From Vibrio tapetis subsp. quintayensis (lineage in GTDB: Bacteria; Pseudomonadota; Gammaproteobacteria; Enterobacterales; Vibrionaceae), in NCBI RefSeq assembly GCF_030409945.1, contig NZ_JAUFQV010000007.1, forward strand, positions 1 to 64,000: a stretch of 64,000 bases of DNA. The letters are read 5' to 3'. The notes below the pieces were generated by a model. It searched no databases and had not been told where the DNA came from. It saw nothing but the letters and a program-made list of their open reading frames with translations. Shown piece after piece: positions 36,095 through 46,500 of this stretch (positions are counted from its first letter, which is position 1; each line of letters starts with the position of its first letter). The position numbers and the translations under genes are program-made.

Positions 36095-37780
36095 TTAGCT
36101 CCACTTTTTGATCATTTCTATTAACTGAACCCCTCGATAGGGTTTGGTTAGAATATCGTTCATGCCGGCATCAATACACAGCTCTCTTTCATTCGACGTC
36201 GTTCCTGCGGTTAGGGCAATTATTGGTGCAGTAAAGCCAGATTTCCTCAGCTTTTTGGTTGCTTCTAGCCCGTCCATAACAGGCATTCGATAATCCATGA
36301 AAATCAGATCGTAATTGTTGTTGTCGACCGCGTCGATAGCCTCTAGGCCGTTATTGGCGAGGTCTGGTTTTAGGTTAAATTTAGACATCATTTGCTCAAT
36401 CACAATTTGATTCATGCGGATGTCTTCCACTACTAGAATCGAAAGCTCTGGTGATTCTGTATTGGGTAATGATGGGTTGGTATCAACTGTTATTTGAGCT
36501 GGTTGCTTGGCAATCGTGAGTGGTAGGGTGATCTCTACAGTGGAACCTAGCCCCAACGTACTACTGAGTTTGATGGAGCCTTTCATTAAGCTGACTAATT
36601 GTCCACAGATCGCTAAGCCAAGACCTGTGCCCTCAAACTGGCGTTTACTGCTAAGATCTGCTTGAGTAAAGGGTTGGAATAAGTGTTGTTGGGCTTTTTC
36701 AGAAATACCAATCCCGGTATCTTTAATGATGAGAAGTAACTCAGGTTCTTGCCAGGTGACTTCAACGTTGACCGATCCAACTTCAGTAAACTTGATTGAA
36801 TTGCCAATTACGTTGACCAACACTTGGGTGATCCGCTCCAAGTCGGCGTTAAAGTACTCAGGGATGGCATTGGTTGCGCTGATAGAGAATCCCAGCGATT
36901 TTTCTTGGGCCTTAATAGAAAAAATACTGGTTAATGTATCGTAGAGTTCTGATGAAGAGAATACACGTGGGATCAGTTCAAACATGCCCGCGTTGATTTT
37001 ACTGAAGTCCAATAGGTCATTAATGATGGTTCTAAGGAACTCGCCAGATTGCTCAATGTTTTTGACCAGTTGCTGCTGATGATCGTTGAGTTGCGCGTCA
37101 TGTAGCAATTCTGCACTGCCCAACAGCCCATTCAGAGGTGTTCTCAGTTCGTGGTTTATCATGGCGAGAAAGTCTCGCGTAGAACGTTCCGATGCTTCAG
37201 CCCGTTTTCTCGATTTAATGTTTTTCAGTCTCGCGACTTGATGGCTCACCGCATTGAGCAGTAGTTCAGCGACCAGTGTCATTGAATTTTGAATCGTGTC
37301 TTTAAAACCGTCGTAATCTCGGACTCTGACCGAGAGGGTACCAAGGAATTGATTATTTAACTTTAACGGGATATGTAATAAGTTTTCTAGCCAGTAATGC
37401 TCTGTAGTTTCCACGTATTCAATATTAAAGTTACCGAAACAATATAGGGTGAGATGTAAGTTACAGTTTTTATTGAACGTGAGCCGACTAGACTCGACCA
37501 CTGTATTGTCGCATAACCTATGAGTGAAATTCGCGAGCACGACCTCATCGAGGTCCTTAGTTAAGAAAGTGCGACCAAAATCAATCAAAATAGCATCAAT
37601 TTTACTTTGAAAATCGAGTTTTCTTAAGTTGTTATCTGATGTTTTTTCAAGTGCCTTTAACGCTCCTTGAAGTTTCTGATTGGTCGAAAACAACTCAAGG
37701 CTTTTGGCTTCGAGTAGGTGTTCAGCCTGCTTTCTGGCAGCAATTTCACGTTTAAGTTTGCGTTCAAGCGGGGATTCCAT
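36095..37780 (-). CDS. Hybrid histidine kinase paired with H-NOX
   Basis: The 561-residue soluble protein has an N-terminal coiled coil, a GAF-like middle, then HisKA (MINHELRTPLNG, phosphorylated His), HATPase (NVIGNSIKF, DTGIGIS, GTGLGLAI) and a receiver domain (VVEDIRMN, MDYRMPVMDG with the phospho-Asp, LTKPY). No membrane helix and no Hpt domain are present. It starts 3 nt after the H-NOX gene, so NO bound by H-NOX most likely controls its kinase activity. In V. harveyi the comparable kinase HqsK feeds phosphate to LuxU; that link here is inferred. Confidence 0.93.
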   Translation of the reverse strand: MESPLERKLKREIAARKQAEHLLEAKSLELFSTNQKLQGALKALEKTSDNNLRKLDFQSKIDAILIDFGRTFLTKDLDEVVLANFTHRLCDNTVVESSRLTFNKNCNLHLTLYCFGNFNIEYVETTEHYWLENLLHIPLKLNNQFLGTLSVRVRDYDGFKDTIQNSMTLVAELLLNAVSHQVARLKNIKSRKRAEASERSTRDFLAMINHELRTPLNGLLGSAELLHDAQLNDHQQQLVKNIEQSGEFLRTIINDLLDFSKINAGMFELIPRVFSSSELYDTLTSIFSIKAQEKSLGFSISATNAIPEYFNADLERITQVLVNVIGNSIKFTEVGSVNVEVTWQEPELLLIIKDTGIGISEKAQQHLFQPFTQADLSSKRQFEGTGLGLAICGQLVSLMKGSIKLSSTLGLGSTVEITLPLTIAKQPAQITVDTNPSLPNTESPELSILVVEDIRMNQIVIEQMMSKFNLKPDLANNGLEAIDAVDNNNYDLIFMDYRMPVMDGLEATKKLRKSGFTAPIIALTAGTTSNERELCIDAGMNDILTKPYRGVQLIEMIKKWS

Positions 37781-37783
37781 AAT

Positions 37784-38326
37784 TTACTTCTTCATGGTCA
37801 AATAAAAACGTACGCAGCTGCCGTTTTCATTTTGAGGCTCCAGTGTTACATCCAATTGTTCATTGAAATGTTCAGCACAGCCATGTATCAACCCCAAACA
37901 AACGTGAGACATGCAGCGAGCACTATGGTAATCGACGGTCATTGCCTCTTCTGTTTCGGTGATAAAAGTGAAGCTAGGCGGCTTTGCTTCAGGGTACAGT
38001 TTTTTAACTTCCACATGAATGTATTCTTCAACGTGACGAATAAACTGAAAAGTATTCGTACTTTGCTTTAAGCTTACATCGCTTGGCAAGCTGGCCAGTA
38101 AGTTTTTAAATACAGACTGACCAAAGACTTGCTGCAGATCTTCCGGCGGTATTTCGGTTTGTTTGCTCAATTGCACAATGAGCTTAACCAAGTCTCTGTG
38201 ATCATAGCTTCCGACTGAAGTGTAAATACCCTCGTCTCCAGCCAAGGTTAACACTGTGTCTAATGTGTCTAGGCCGAATTGTGCCTCTACCAGCTCTAGG
38301 AACTCAGTGAATATAATGCCTTTCAT
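37784..38326 (-). CDS. H-NOX heme nitric-oxide sensor
   Basis: The 180-residue protein is a stand-alone heme NO-binding domain. The proximal histidine is H104 (EYIHVEVKKLYP), and the heme-propionate motif YxSxR is YHSAR (Y133, S135, R137). A conserved CP-type PPSF follows the histidine helix. Several C-terminal cysteines (C138, C143, C150, C172) may include the zinc site of related H-NOX proteins. It is cotranscribed with the hybrid kinase downstream; NO binding should regulate that kinase. The start has a good ribosome site (aaggat). Confidence 0.94.
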   Translation of the reverse strand: MKGIIFTEFLELVEAQFGLDTLDTVLTLAGDEGIYTSVGSYDHRDLVKLIVQLSKQTEIPPEDLQQVFGQSVFKNLLASLPSDVSLKQSTNTFQFIRHVEEYIHVEVKKLYPEAKPPSFTFITETEEAMTVDYHSARCMSHVCLGLIHGCAEHFNEQLDVTLEPQNENGSCVRFYLTMKK

Positions 38327-38429
38327 GACGATCCTTATTGGCTAATGGTACTTTTAGTATTGTTTAATTCTTAATAAATTCAAGGGTATTAGATAAAAAC
38401 TGATAGCTCAGTAGGTTAGGACCCACAAG

Positions 38430-39869
38430 TTAGGTCCCACAAAAAGTTTGGTAATACCTATCGTTCGTCGATCCAGCATCTTGGTAATATTGTGTTTCGG
38501 CCAATTGTTGGTAAGGACAGGCCAGTACTTTCAACATGTCGATGGCTGAATCTGCCTTTCCTGTTAACTCACATTGGTCTATAACGGATTCGATATGGTG
38601 ATTTCTCGGGATAACGAGTGGGTTATATTCTTGCATTAAGGCTGAAGTATCCGCAGTCGATTGGGCTGCAACCAGAGACTTCCATTCATTATGAACGTCA
38701 CCTAGTGCATCGAGGTTTGGCGTTTCTATACTGTCTAATGACGAGCGTTTTAGATTCAAAGTTAATTCGGCAAAGGTCAGAGTATAATCAAGTTCGAGAT
38801 CTTGCATTGCAGTTAAGAACTTATCGACGAATTCTCGGCTAGGCTGAGCGATTAATCCTAGCTTGTTAAACATCATTTGATAGTAAGCGACTTTAAACTG
38901 TTCTGAATATTCGTTGATATAGGGCTCTAGCATAGAAACGGCGGTGTCTGTATCTTCATCGACAAGGCTAATCAAGCTTTCTGCAAGGCGGGCCATATTC
39001 CATTGCATGATCCACGGCTGGTTACCAAAGCTGTATCGACCATCTCTGTCTATTGAGCTAAATACGGTTAATGGATGGTATTTTCCCATCATCGCACAGG
39101 GACCATAATCGATCGTTTCGCCGGAAATCGTCGTGTTATCTGTGTTCATTACGCCATGGATAAAACCGACTCGCATCCATTCTACAACCGTCTTAATTTG
39201 TGCTTGGATTACGCAGTTCAAAAATTCGAGTGCTTTTTGCTGATGTCCAGCAATGTTGGGGTAGTGACGTTCGATCGCAAAGTCCAGTAACTGTTCAAGC
39301 TGTTGTTTATCATCAAGGGCTGCGATGTACTGAAATGTACCGACTCGTAAGTGGCTAGACGCGACACGTGTTACCACAGCGCCGTCTTCCGACGCCTGCC
39401 TCCATACTTGCTCTCCAGTCGTGACGACCGCAAGTGCTTTGGTGGTTGGAACCCCAAGAGCGTCCATCGCCTTGCTCATGACAAATTCACGGACCGCGGG
39501 GCCAAGAGCGCATCGTCCGTCTCCTCTTCTTGAATAGCGGGTTGGCCCTGAACCCTTCAACTGAATCTCTTGAATCTCGCCATTAATATTTTTGGTATCA
39601 CCCAGTAAATGAGCTCTGCCGTCGCCTAATTGTGGGTTATAGCTGCCAAATTGGTGGCCTGCGTATGCTTGCGCTATCGGTTGGCTTCCCTCTAAACGCT
39701 CATTTCCAGAAAAATAGACACTGGCTTGGTCTTTTATTTGCTCCGAGATAGACAACTCGGCTGCCAACGCTTCATTCCATAGAAACAGTTGAGGAGATGC
39801 TACAGGCGTAGGGTCGACTTCTTGATAAAAGTGTTCACCAAGTGTTAGGTAGGTATTCACGAGCTTCAC
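38430..39869 (-). CDS. selO: SelO (YdiU) protein AMPylase
   Basis: The 479-residue pseudokinase-fold enzyme transfers AMP to protein Ser, Thr and Tyr and is linked to redox homeostasis. Key stretches: YAGHQFGSYNPQLGDGRA, IQLKGSGPTRYSRRGDGR, VASSHLRVGTFQ and HGVMNTDNTTISGETIDYGP, which holds the catalytic Asp/Asn. The C-terminus ends TFCGT, with a cysteine in the redox position seen in relatives. A TTG six codons upstream is open, but GTG 39869 has aaagga in place and gives a length of about 478 as in E. coli. Confidence 0.92.
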   Translation of the reverse strand: MKLVNTYLTLGEHFYQEVDPTPVASPQLFLWNEALAAELSISEQIKDQASVYFSGNERLEGSQPIAQAYAGHQFGSYNPQLGDGRAHLLGDTKNINGEIQEIQLKGSGPTRYSRRGDGRCALGPAVREFVMSKAMDALGVPTTKALAVVTTGEQVWRQASEDGAVVTRVASSHLRVGTFQYIAALDDKQQLEQLLDFAIERHYPNIAGHQQKALEFLNCVIQAQIKTVVEWMRVGFIHGVMNTDNTTISGETIDYGPCAMMGKYHPLTVFSSIDRDGRYSFGNQPWIMQWNMARLAESLISLVDEDTDTAVSMLEPYINEYSEQFKVAYYQMMFNKLGLIAQPSREFVDKFLTAMQDLELDYTLTFAELTLNLKRSSLDSIETPNLDALGDVHNEWKSLVAAQSTADTSALMQEYNPLVIPRNHHIESVIDQCELTGKADSAIDMLKVLACPYQQLAETQYYQDAGSTNDRYYQTFCGT

Positions 39870-40070
39870 GGGCTTTCCTTTGTGCAAGTGCTGTTAAATT
39901 GGTGTTAATTGAACATACAATGACAGTAATTACAATTAACAACTGTAGGTAGATATGATTGAGAGCGAGCGAGAACGCCGTGTATTGGATAGAAACTTAG
40001 ATAGAAACATTAATCTGATATCTTGCTACGCTTAATGAAGATCTTAAAGAGTGCACATAGGGAGAAACAA

Positions 40071-40391
40071 ATGGCTCAGTATCTAATTGTCTATTTTGGC
40101 GGGAATCCACCAGCCACCCCGGAAGAAGGAAAAGTACACATGGCGGCCTACAAGGAGTGGATGGCGTCTATTGGCGAAGCACTTGTTAGCCCAGCGAATC
40201 CAATAAAAAATACACATACCATTGAATCGAATGGTAATACTAATGTTGGCAGTGCAACATTGATGTCTGGTTATACCATTATTGAGTCTGATTCTATCGA
40301 GCGAGCAGCTGAAATAGCGAAAAAATGCCCGTTTTTAGCGATTGGAGGTAAGTTGGAAGTGTCGGAACTTGCGGCCATGCCAAAATTCTAG
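40071..40391 (+). CDS. YCII/DGPF-domain protein
   Basis: The 106-residue protein begins MAQYLIVYFGGNPPATPEEG and contains MAAYKEWMASIGEAL and SGYTIIESDSIERAAEIAKKCPFL, a dimeric ferredoxin-like fold related to YCII and DGPF proteins. Function unknown; related domains are found in regulators and small enzymes. ATG 40071 has a strong ribosome site (aggga); an ATG 16 codons upstream lacks one. Confidence 0.85.
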   Translation: MAQYLIVYFGGNPPATPEEGKVHMAAYKEWMASIGEALVSPANPIKNTHTIESNGNTNVGSATLMSGYTIIESDSIERAAEIAKKCPFLAIGGKLEVSELAAMPKF

Positions 40392-40411
40392 CAGGTACCA
40401 AGCCCAAATCG

Positions 40412-40454
40412 AAAAAACCACCTATTCAGCAACATGATTAGGTGGTTTTGTTTT
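40412..40454. terminator. Terminator between YCII and TetR genes
   Basis: An 11-bp perfect stem (aaaaccaccta/taggtggtttt) with a 14-nt loop is flanked by A- and T-runs, suitable for both convergent genes. Confidence 0.8.
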
Positions 40455-40501
40455 GATAAAGACGGCCGTTGTTTAAACCACTCAATTTATAAGTACTGCT
40501 A

Positions 40502-41302
40502 TTACTCAGATTCCGGCTTAGCGCTATTCATGCAGCCAAATACACGGTTGAGCTGGTTGAGCTGTTGTTCAAAAGCGCAATCACCGCCTTGCTCCTGAGT
40601 AAAACAGGGAACATCGTAGACGAGATCATCAACGGTGACGGTGGTCAATCGATTTTCCTGCTTAATATGCAGAGTTGACGCGACATGTTTTTCAAACATT
40701 TTCCATTGTCGAGCCAAGCATTCAACGTCGTTGAGGGATTCATCCACCCAAGTTTGGCGCATGAATGGCGTTAAACTGGCCGCACTGTGAGCTACCATGA
40801 TCATCTGCCATTTTATTTCGGCTACGTTGACTGGCGTTTCTGGGTATAGCGCGTTGTATTCTTCTGCAATAGTGAATACTTGCGACTCAAGTTCGCCAAC
40901 GTTATCGATAAAATAATCAAATAACGCATCTTCTTGCCTAACTGCGTCAGCAATTAACTGAATTGGCTGAGGGTAGGTCAACATAAATGCCAACAAACGG
41001 GACACAAGCGTGTACAGCTTAACATTTGGTGCTGTATTACTGGGCAGTTTCTCAAGTATGTGGCCAATATATCGCTGCATATAGTCATGTAGACCATCGC
41101 TGATTGCATGCCATATCTTTTCTTTGCTACCAAAATGATGGCGAATCAAGCTATGTGACACGCCTGCTTTTTCACTAATACTTCGTAATGAAACCCTTTC
41201 ATAGCCTTGTTCGCAAAACATCTGGGTTGCGAATAAAAGGATATGTTGTTTGGTCTCTTCTGCTTGTTGGGCGCTACGGCGACCTTGTTTTCGTTCAACC
41301 AT
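40502..41302 (-). CDS. TetR/AcrR-family repressor of the adjacent efflux operon
   Basis: The 266-residue protein has an N-terminal helix-turn-helix (VSLRSISEKAGVSHSLIRHHFGSK) preceded by KQHILLFATQMFCEQGYE, a textbook TetR DNA-binding domain. The C-terminal ligand domain is longer than usual and contains several cysteines. It is divergent from the RND pump, so it most likely represses that operon and itself from the 156-bp gap. ATG 41302 has a ribosome site (aagaag); an ATG at 41332 adds ten residues. Confidence 0.9.
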   Translation of the reverse strand: MVERKQGRRSAQQAEETKQHILLFATQMFCEQGYERVSLRSISEKAGVSHSLIRHHFGSKEKIWHAISDGLHDYMQRYIGHILEKLPSNTAPNVKLYTLVSRLLAFMLTYPQPIQLIADAVRQEDALFDYFIDNVGELESQVFTIAEEYNALYPETPVNVAEIKWQMIMVAHSAASLTPFMRQTWVDESLNDVECLARQWKMFEKHVASTLHIKQENRLTTVTVDDLVYDVPCFTQEQGGDCAFEQQLNQLNRVFGCMNSAKPESE

Positions 41303-41458
41303 GCTAACTCTTCTTATATTGCTCGGGGACATTTTTACCAGATTTGGCCCAGTTAGTCATTTAATTATATTACACAGGTGGAAAATAACAATTGATCTCT
41401 GTCTAATTCCGAATATACTGCACGTGTGTGTAGTAAATCAATCGTGATGGAGAAAACG

Positions 41459-42535
41459 ATGATAACGTCCAATAATCACTTAGCTAAATTGACGAGCCTT
41501 GCAGCAATCGCGGCACTGAGCTTGTCGTTAAGTGGCTGCAATAACGCCAACTCTGAAATAATTGATCCTGTGATCACGCCTGTTAAGTTAGTCACTGTTC
41601 CTCAACTTGGTGTGCAAACCGTTGATAGCTTTTTGGCAAAAGTGGATGCAACCGAACGCGCTCAACTGTCATTTCAGGTGGGTGGGGTGATTGAATCTCA
41701 CACGGTCCGAATGGGTGAGCAGGTGAAGAAAGGGCAGGTTATCGCAAAACTCGATCCTACCGATTACCAACTGGCTGTTGACGCGAAGCAAGCTGAATAT
41801 GATTTAGCAAAAACTCAATATCAAAGAGCCAAGCAGTTGTTTGATAAAAAGCTAATTAGTGCCGATAACTACGATCAAAATGAAACGCGCTTTAAGGCTA
41901 ACCTAGCGAATTTAGAGCAAGCCAAAACCGATTTGGCGCACACTGCGTTACTCGCCCCTTTTGATGGCATGGTTTCTTACACCTACGCAAAGCAATTTCA
42001 ATTGGTTGGGGCAAAACAGCCCGTGATTAATTTAATCAACATTGATCAAATGGATGTGGCGTTCACGCTTCCTGTTTCTTATGTAAAAACCGTTGGGATT
42101 GATGCGCTAAAAGAAAAGCGAATCTGGATCACTATGGATAATCATTCACAGCAGCGTATTGAGGCGAGCTTCAACCAAATATCAACACAACCAGACTTAG
42201 ATACCAATAGTTACGAAGCGTCAGTGACCATCAAAAGACCGAAAGCCATGAACTTATTAACAGGCATGTCTGGCCAAGTTCACATTCAATCCGCGACTCG
42301 ACATGGTGCTTTTGCGCTGCCTAACGCGGCGTGGTTATCAAAGTTGGAAACAAAGGGAGAATTGTGGCGATTTGATCCAGATAGCCAACAGGTTAATCGC
42401 ATTTCGGTTCAATTTGATGATAACAATTCGGTGATCGCGGGCTTAGAAAAAGGCGATCTAATTGTTGTCGCAGGTGTCGAGAAGCTCATTGAAGGACAAA
42501 TCGTGAAAGCATGGAAAAAAGAGGGTGGCATCTAA
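41459..42535 (+). CDS. RND efflux periplasmic adaptor lipoprotein (first)
   Basis: The 358-residue membrane-fusion protein has a lipobox (LSLSGC, Cys about residue 24) and the HlyD-type order: lipoyl half VGGVIESHTVRMGEQVKKGQ, hairpin (VDAKQAEYDLAKTQYQRAKQ), second lipoyl half LLAPFDGMVSY and beta-barrel. It links the RND pump to an outer-membrane TolC-type channel not encoded here. ATG 41459 is preceded by ggaga. Its stop overlaps the second adaptor's start by one base. Confidence 0.93.
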   Translation: MITSNNHLAKLTSLAAIAALSLSLSGCNNANSEIIDPVITPVKLVTVPQLGVQTVDSFLAKVDATERAQLSFQVGGVIESHTVRMGEQVKKGQVIAKLDPTDYQLAVDAKQAEYDLAKTQYQRAKQLFDKKLISADNYDQNETRFKANLANLEQAKTDLAHTALLAPFDGMVSYTYAKQFQLVGAKQPVINLINIDQMDVAFTLPVSYVKTVGIDALKEKRIWITMDNHSQQRIEASFNQISTQPDLDTNSYEASVTIKRPKAMNLLTGMSGQVHIQSATRHGAFALPNAAWLSKLETKGELWRFDPDSQQVNRISVQFDDNNSVIAGLEKGDLIVVAGVEKLIEGQIVKAWKKEGGI

Positions 42536-43596
42536 TGAAGTATGGCTTATTAGCAACCAGTATTGCGGCGCTACTGTTAACCCAAGGGTGTACAACAGAA
42601 GACGTAAAACAAACGAATACGCCACTTTCTGTTTCGACACTGACCGTGAGTGCACCCATTGAAGCACAGCATCGGAGCTTTAAAGGGCAGGTGATGCCAG
42701 CAGAACAAACGCCGCTTTCTTTTAGAATTGAAGGTGAGTTGGTGTCTCGCTCTGTTATTGAAGGGCAACATGTTAAAAAAGGCGACGTGCTCGCGAAGTT
42801 AGATGATAGAAAACTTCGCCAAAAGTTATCGGATGCCAAAGCTCAATATGCGCTAGCTAAAAGACAGTTAAAGCGTGGTGAAGAGATGTTCGCACGCCAA
42901 ATGGTGTCTGATGCGGAGTTAGACGAACTTACCGCTAACATGAGATTAGCAAAAGCCAATTTTCAGGCTGAACAAAAAAAACAACAATACAGCATTCTAA
43001 CGGCACCGTTTGACGGCGTGATCTCAGCATTGGATAAAGAGCAATTTGAAAGCGTTACTCCCGGTGAAACCGTAGTAAGTATGTATCAGAACGATCAAGT
43101 TTACGTTCAAATTCAGTTATCTGATACGGTCCTTGCCATGCTAAACCCAGACCAAAATCAAGTTAATTATAAGCCAATGGCATCGTTTTCAGGTTCAAGT
43201 GAGATTTATGCATTGTCTTACCTTGAACACACGAGCGAACCTGCTCCTCAGTCTCAAACGTACGAAATGTGGTTGAAAATGCCACAAGTGACGCCGGCTA
43301 TTTTACCCGGTACCAGCGCTAACGTTGAAGTTGATCTACTGGCTGCAGGGCTAAGAACGGAAACGGGCTATCAAGTGCCGATGCCAGTATTGCAAGCAGG
43401 CAGCGATGATGGGCAATTTTATGTTTGGAAGTGGTCTGATGGTGAAGTTCACCGAACACAAGTGGATGTTGAACTCATCAATAGTGATGGGGCAATCATA
43501 GCGAGTGGGCTGGCAGAGGGAGATATTCTCGTCAGTTCTAGTTTACGGAAATTACGCGAAGGGCAAGCTGTCGTCAAAGCAGAGGGTAACCACTAA
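42535..43596 (+). CDS. RND efflux periplasmic adaptor lipoprotein (second)
   Basis: The 353-residue paralogue has its own lipobox (LLTQGC) and adaptor motifs RIEGELVSRSVIEGQHVKKG and LTAPFDGVISALDKEQFE. It overlaps both neighbours by a single base (taATGa), showing strict translational coupling. Two different adaptors before one RND pump is uncommon and resembles V. cholerae VexIJK and Pseudomonas TriABC; both probably contribute to one hexameric adaptor ring. Confidence 0.93.
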   Translation: MKYGLLATSIAALLLTQGCTTEDVKQTNTPLSVSTLTVSAPIEAQHRSFKGQVMPAEQTPLSFRIEGELVSRSVIEGQHVKKGDVLAKLDDRKLRQKLSDAKAQYALAKRQLKRGEEMFARQMVSDAELDELTANMRLAKANFQAEQKKQQYSILTAPFDGVISALDKEQFESVTPGETVVSMYQNDQVYVQIQLSDTVLAMLNPDQNQVNYKPMASFSGSSEIYALSYLEHTSEPAPQSQTYEMWLKMPQVTPAILPGTSANVEVDLLAAGLRTETGYQVPMPVLQAGSDDGQFYVWKWSDGEVHRTQVDVELINSDGAIIASGLAEGDILVSSSLRKLREGQAVVKAEGNH

Positions 43597-46500
43597 TGAA
43601 TATTGCGCAGTATTCAATGAAAAACAAAGTTATTAGTTGGCTGTTTATTGTTATTTTAGCAATTGGAGGCGTGAGTGCTTTCAATGATTTAGGGCGCCTG
43701 GAAGATCCGGCGTTTACCATTAAAGATGCCATGATCATCTCTACCTATCCGGGCGCCACATCAACGGAAGTAGAAGAAGAGCTGACTTATCCTTTAGAAA
43801 AAGAAATTCGAAAGCTTCCTTATATTAAGCAGATAACATCAACCTCATCTGCGGGCATGTCGCAAATAATGGTGAGCATGGAGATGGATTACGGGCCGGA
43901 TGAACTCCCTCAGATATGGGATGAAATGCGCCGTAAGATCAACGATCTCCGCCCATCATTACCTCAAGAGGTGAATTCACTTCAAATCATTGATGACTTC
44001 GGTGATGTGTATGGTGTGATGCTCATGCTAACTGGTGATGGTTATGACTATGTTGAGTTAAAGCGTTATGCCGATTATCTGTCACGAGAGATTGAATTGG
44101 TTGATGGTGTAGGTAAAGTGGCGATTTCTGGTGATCAGCAAGAAATGCTGTTTGTTGAAATATCGCTAGATCGCATGAGCGCACTTAACCTTGATATTAA
44201 CAATATTGTGGGCTTACTTAATCAGCAAAACAGCGTCGTAGCATCTGGTGAAGTGATGCTTAACGGAGAAAACTTAGCCATTAGGCCAAGTGGTAGTTTG
44301 TCTAGCGTTGAAGAGTTAGAAAACCTGATCATCCACGGCCGAGATACCGGTAATTTGATCCGCCTAAAAGACGTAGCGAACCTATCTCGTGGTGTGCAAG
44401 AAAAACCGACCAATATCATTACCTACAACGGTAAACCGGCTATTAACCTTGCAATTTCCTTTGGTGCGGGTGTTAACGTTGTAGAGGTTGGCAAAGCGGT
44501 TGATGCAAAATTGGCGAGCCTAGAAAACATTAAACCCGCAGGCGTCAATATTGACCATTTCTACAACCAAGCTCAAGAAGTGGATAACTCAGTACAAGAT
44601 TTTGTTGTGAGCCTAGCCCAGGCTGTTGCTATCGTGATCATTGTATTGTTGTTTGCTATGGGGTTTAGAAGCGGCCTGATCATCGGTTCTGTGCTGTTAC
44701 TGACGGTATTGGGTACATTCATCTTAATGCAGTTAAATGAGATAGAGCTTCATCGTATTTCACTCGGCGCTTTGATCATAGCGTTGGGTATGCTGGTGGA
44801 CAACGCGATTGTTGTTGTGGAAGGCATACTGGTTGGTCTTAAAAAAGGACGCACCAAGGTTCAAGCCGCAACCGATATTGTCAAGCAGACACAATGGCCA
44901 CTACTAGGAGCAACGGTTATTGCCATTACTGCCTTTGCACCGATCGGTTTGTCGCAAGATGCAACGGGCGAATTCATGGGATCTTTGTTCTGGGTATTGT
45001 GTTTCTCCTTATTCTTAAGCTGGATCACCGCTTTAACAATTACGCCATTCTTGGCTGGGCTGCTTCTTAAAGACCAACCGTTGACGGAAGGGGAAGAAGA
45101 ATCTGATCCATATAAAGGCGCATTGTTCACGATATTCGGCGGTATACTGAAGCAAGCCTTGCGCTTTCGGTGGTTAACCGTGGTGACTATGGTTGTGTTA
45201 CTGGCCGGTGCTGTGATGGCATTTGGCATGGTTAAACAACAGTTTTTCCCACCATCAAATACGCCGATGTTCTACGTCGATATGTGGATGCCGGAAGGTA
45301 CCGATATCCGTCAAACTCAAAAACAAGCTCAGTCCGTTGAAAAATTCATTCGTGAGCAAGAGCATGTAGAATTCGTTACAACGTCTACGGGCCAAGGTTT
45401 ACAGCGTTTTGCGTTAACCTACCAGCCAGAGAAAAGTTACGAAGCGTACACACAGCTTCAAGTACGCTCGACTGATCGTGAAAATATGTTTGTTTTGTTG
45501 AATCAGCTAAATGACACGTTAAACGATCGATTTAGCCAACCGACGTTCCAGTTTAAATTGATGGAATTCGGGCCGTCGCCAGCATCTAAGATTGAAGCCA
45601 GAATCACTGGCCCAGACCCGCAAATATTGCGTGATATCGCGGTACAAGTAGAAGACATTCTATTGCTTGACGATGGTGCAAGAAACGTAAGACACAATTG
45701 GCGTGAGCGTACAAAAGAGTTGGTGCCAATTTTCAATGAATCGAAAGCCAGACGTTTAGGTATTTCTAAAGCCGATCTTTCCAATACTCTGCAAAATGCC
45801 TTTGGTGGCAGTGTGATTGGGTTGTTAAGAGACGGTACTCACCGTTTGCCGATCATGAGCCGTTTGCCAGAAGAAGAACGTGTTGACTTTGAATCACTGC
45901 AAAACGTAAAAATTTGGAGCCCAACACAACAAGGTTATGTACCGGTTGAACAAGTGATCGACGGGGTTGAATTGGCGTGGTCAGAACCTTTGATTCAACG
46001 CAGAGATAGAAAGCGCACTTTAACCGTATTAGCCGATCACGACGTGCTTAGCCAAGACACAGCTGCAAGCTTGTTTAGCCGTGTGCAACCGAGTATTGAA
46101 GCTCTGCCATTGCCAGAAGGGTATAGCATCAGTTGGGGTGGTGAATACGAGTCGTCTAAAGATGCACAAGATTCGTTATTCAGTTCACTGCCTATGGGTT
46201 ACTTATTGATGTTTATCATCACTATTTTCTTGTTCAACTCGTTCAAGAAACCATTAGTGATTTGGTTTACGGTTCCGCTATCTATCATTGGTGTTTCGAT
46301 TGGTTTACTAGTTGGTGGAATGCCGTTTAGTTTTACCGCTTTCCTTGGCCTACTTAGCCTGAGCGGCATGATTCTAAAAAACGGCATCGTGTTATTGGAT
46401 CAGATCAACATTGAAATGGAATCAGGGAAAGACCCGCACCTTGCGATTGTAGACAGCGCAATAAGCCGTGTACGTCCGGTAGGTTTGGCGGCATTGACGA

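Noticed and set aside
44861..45229. Minus-strand ORF of 122 codons in the RND pump gene
   Set aside because: Antisense to conserved membrane helices of the pump and without recognisable features.
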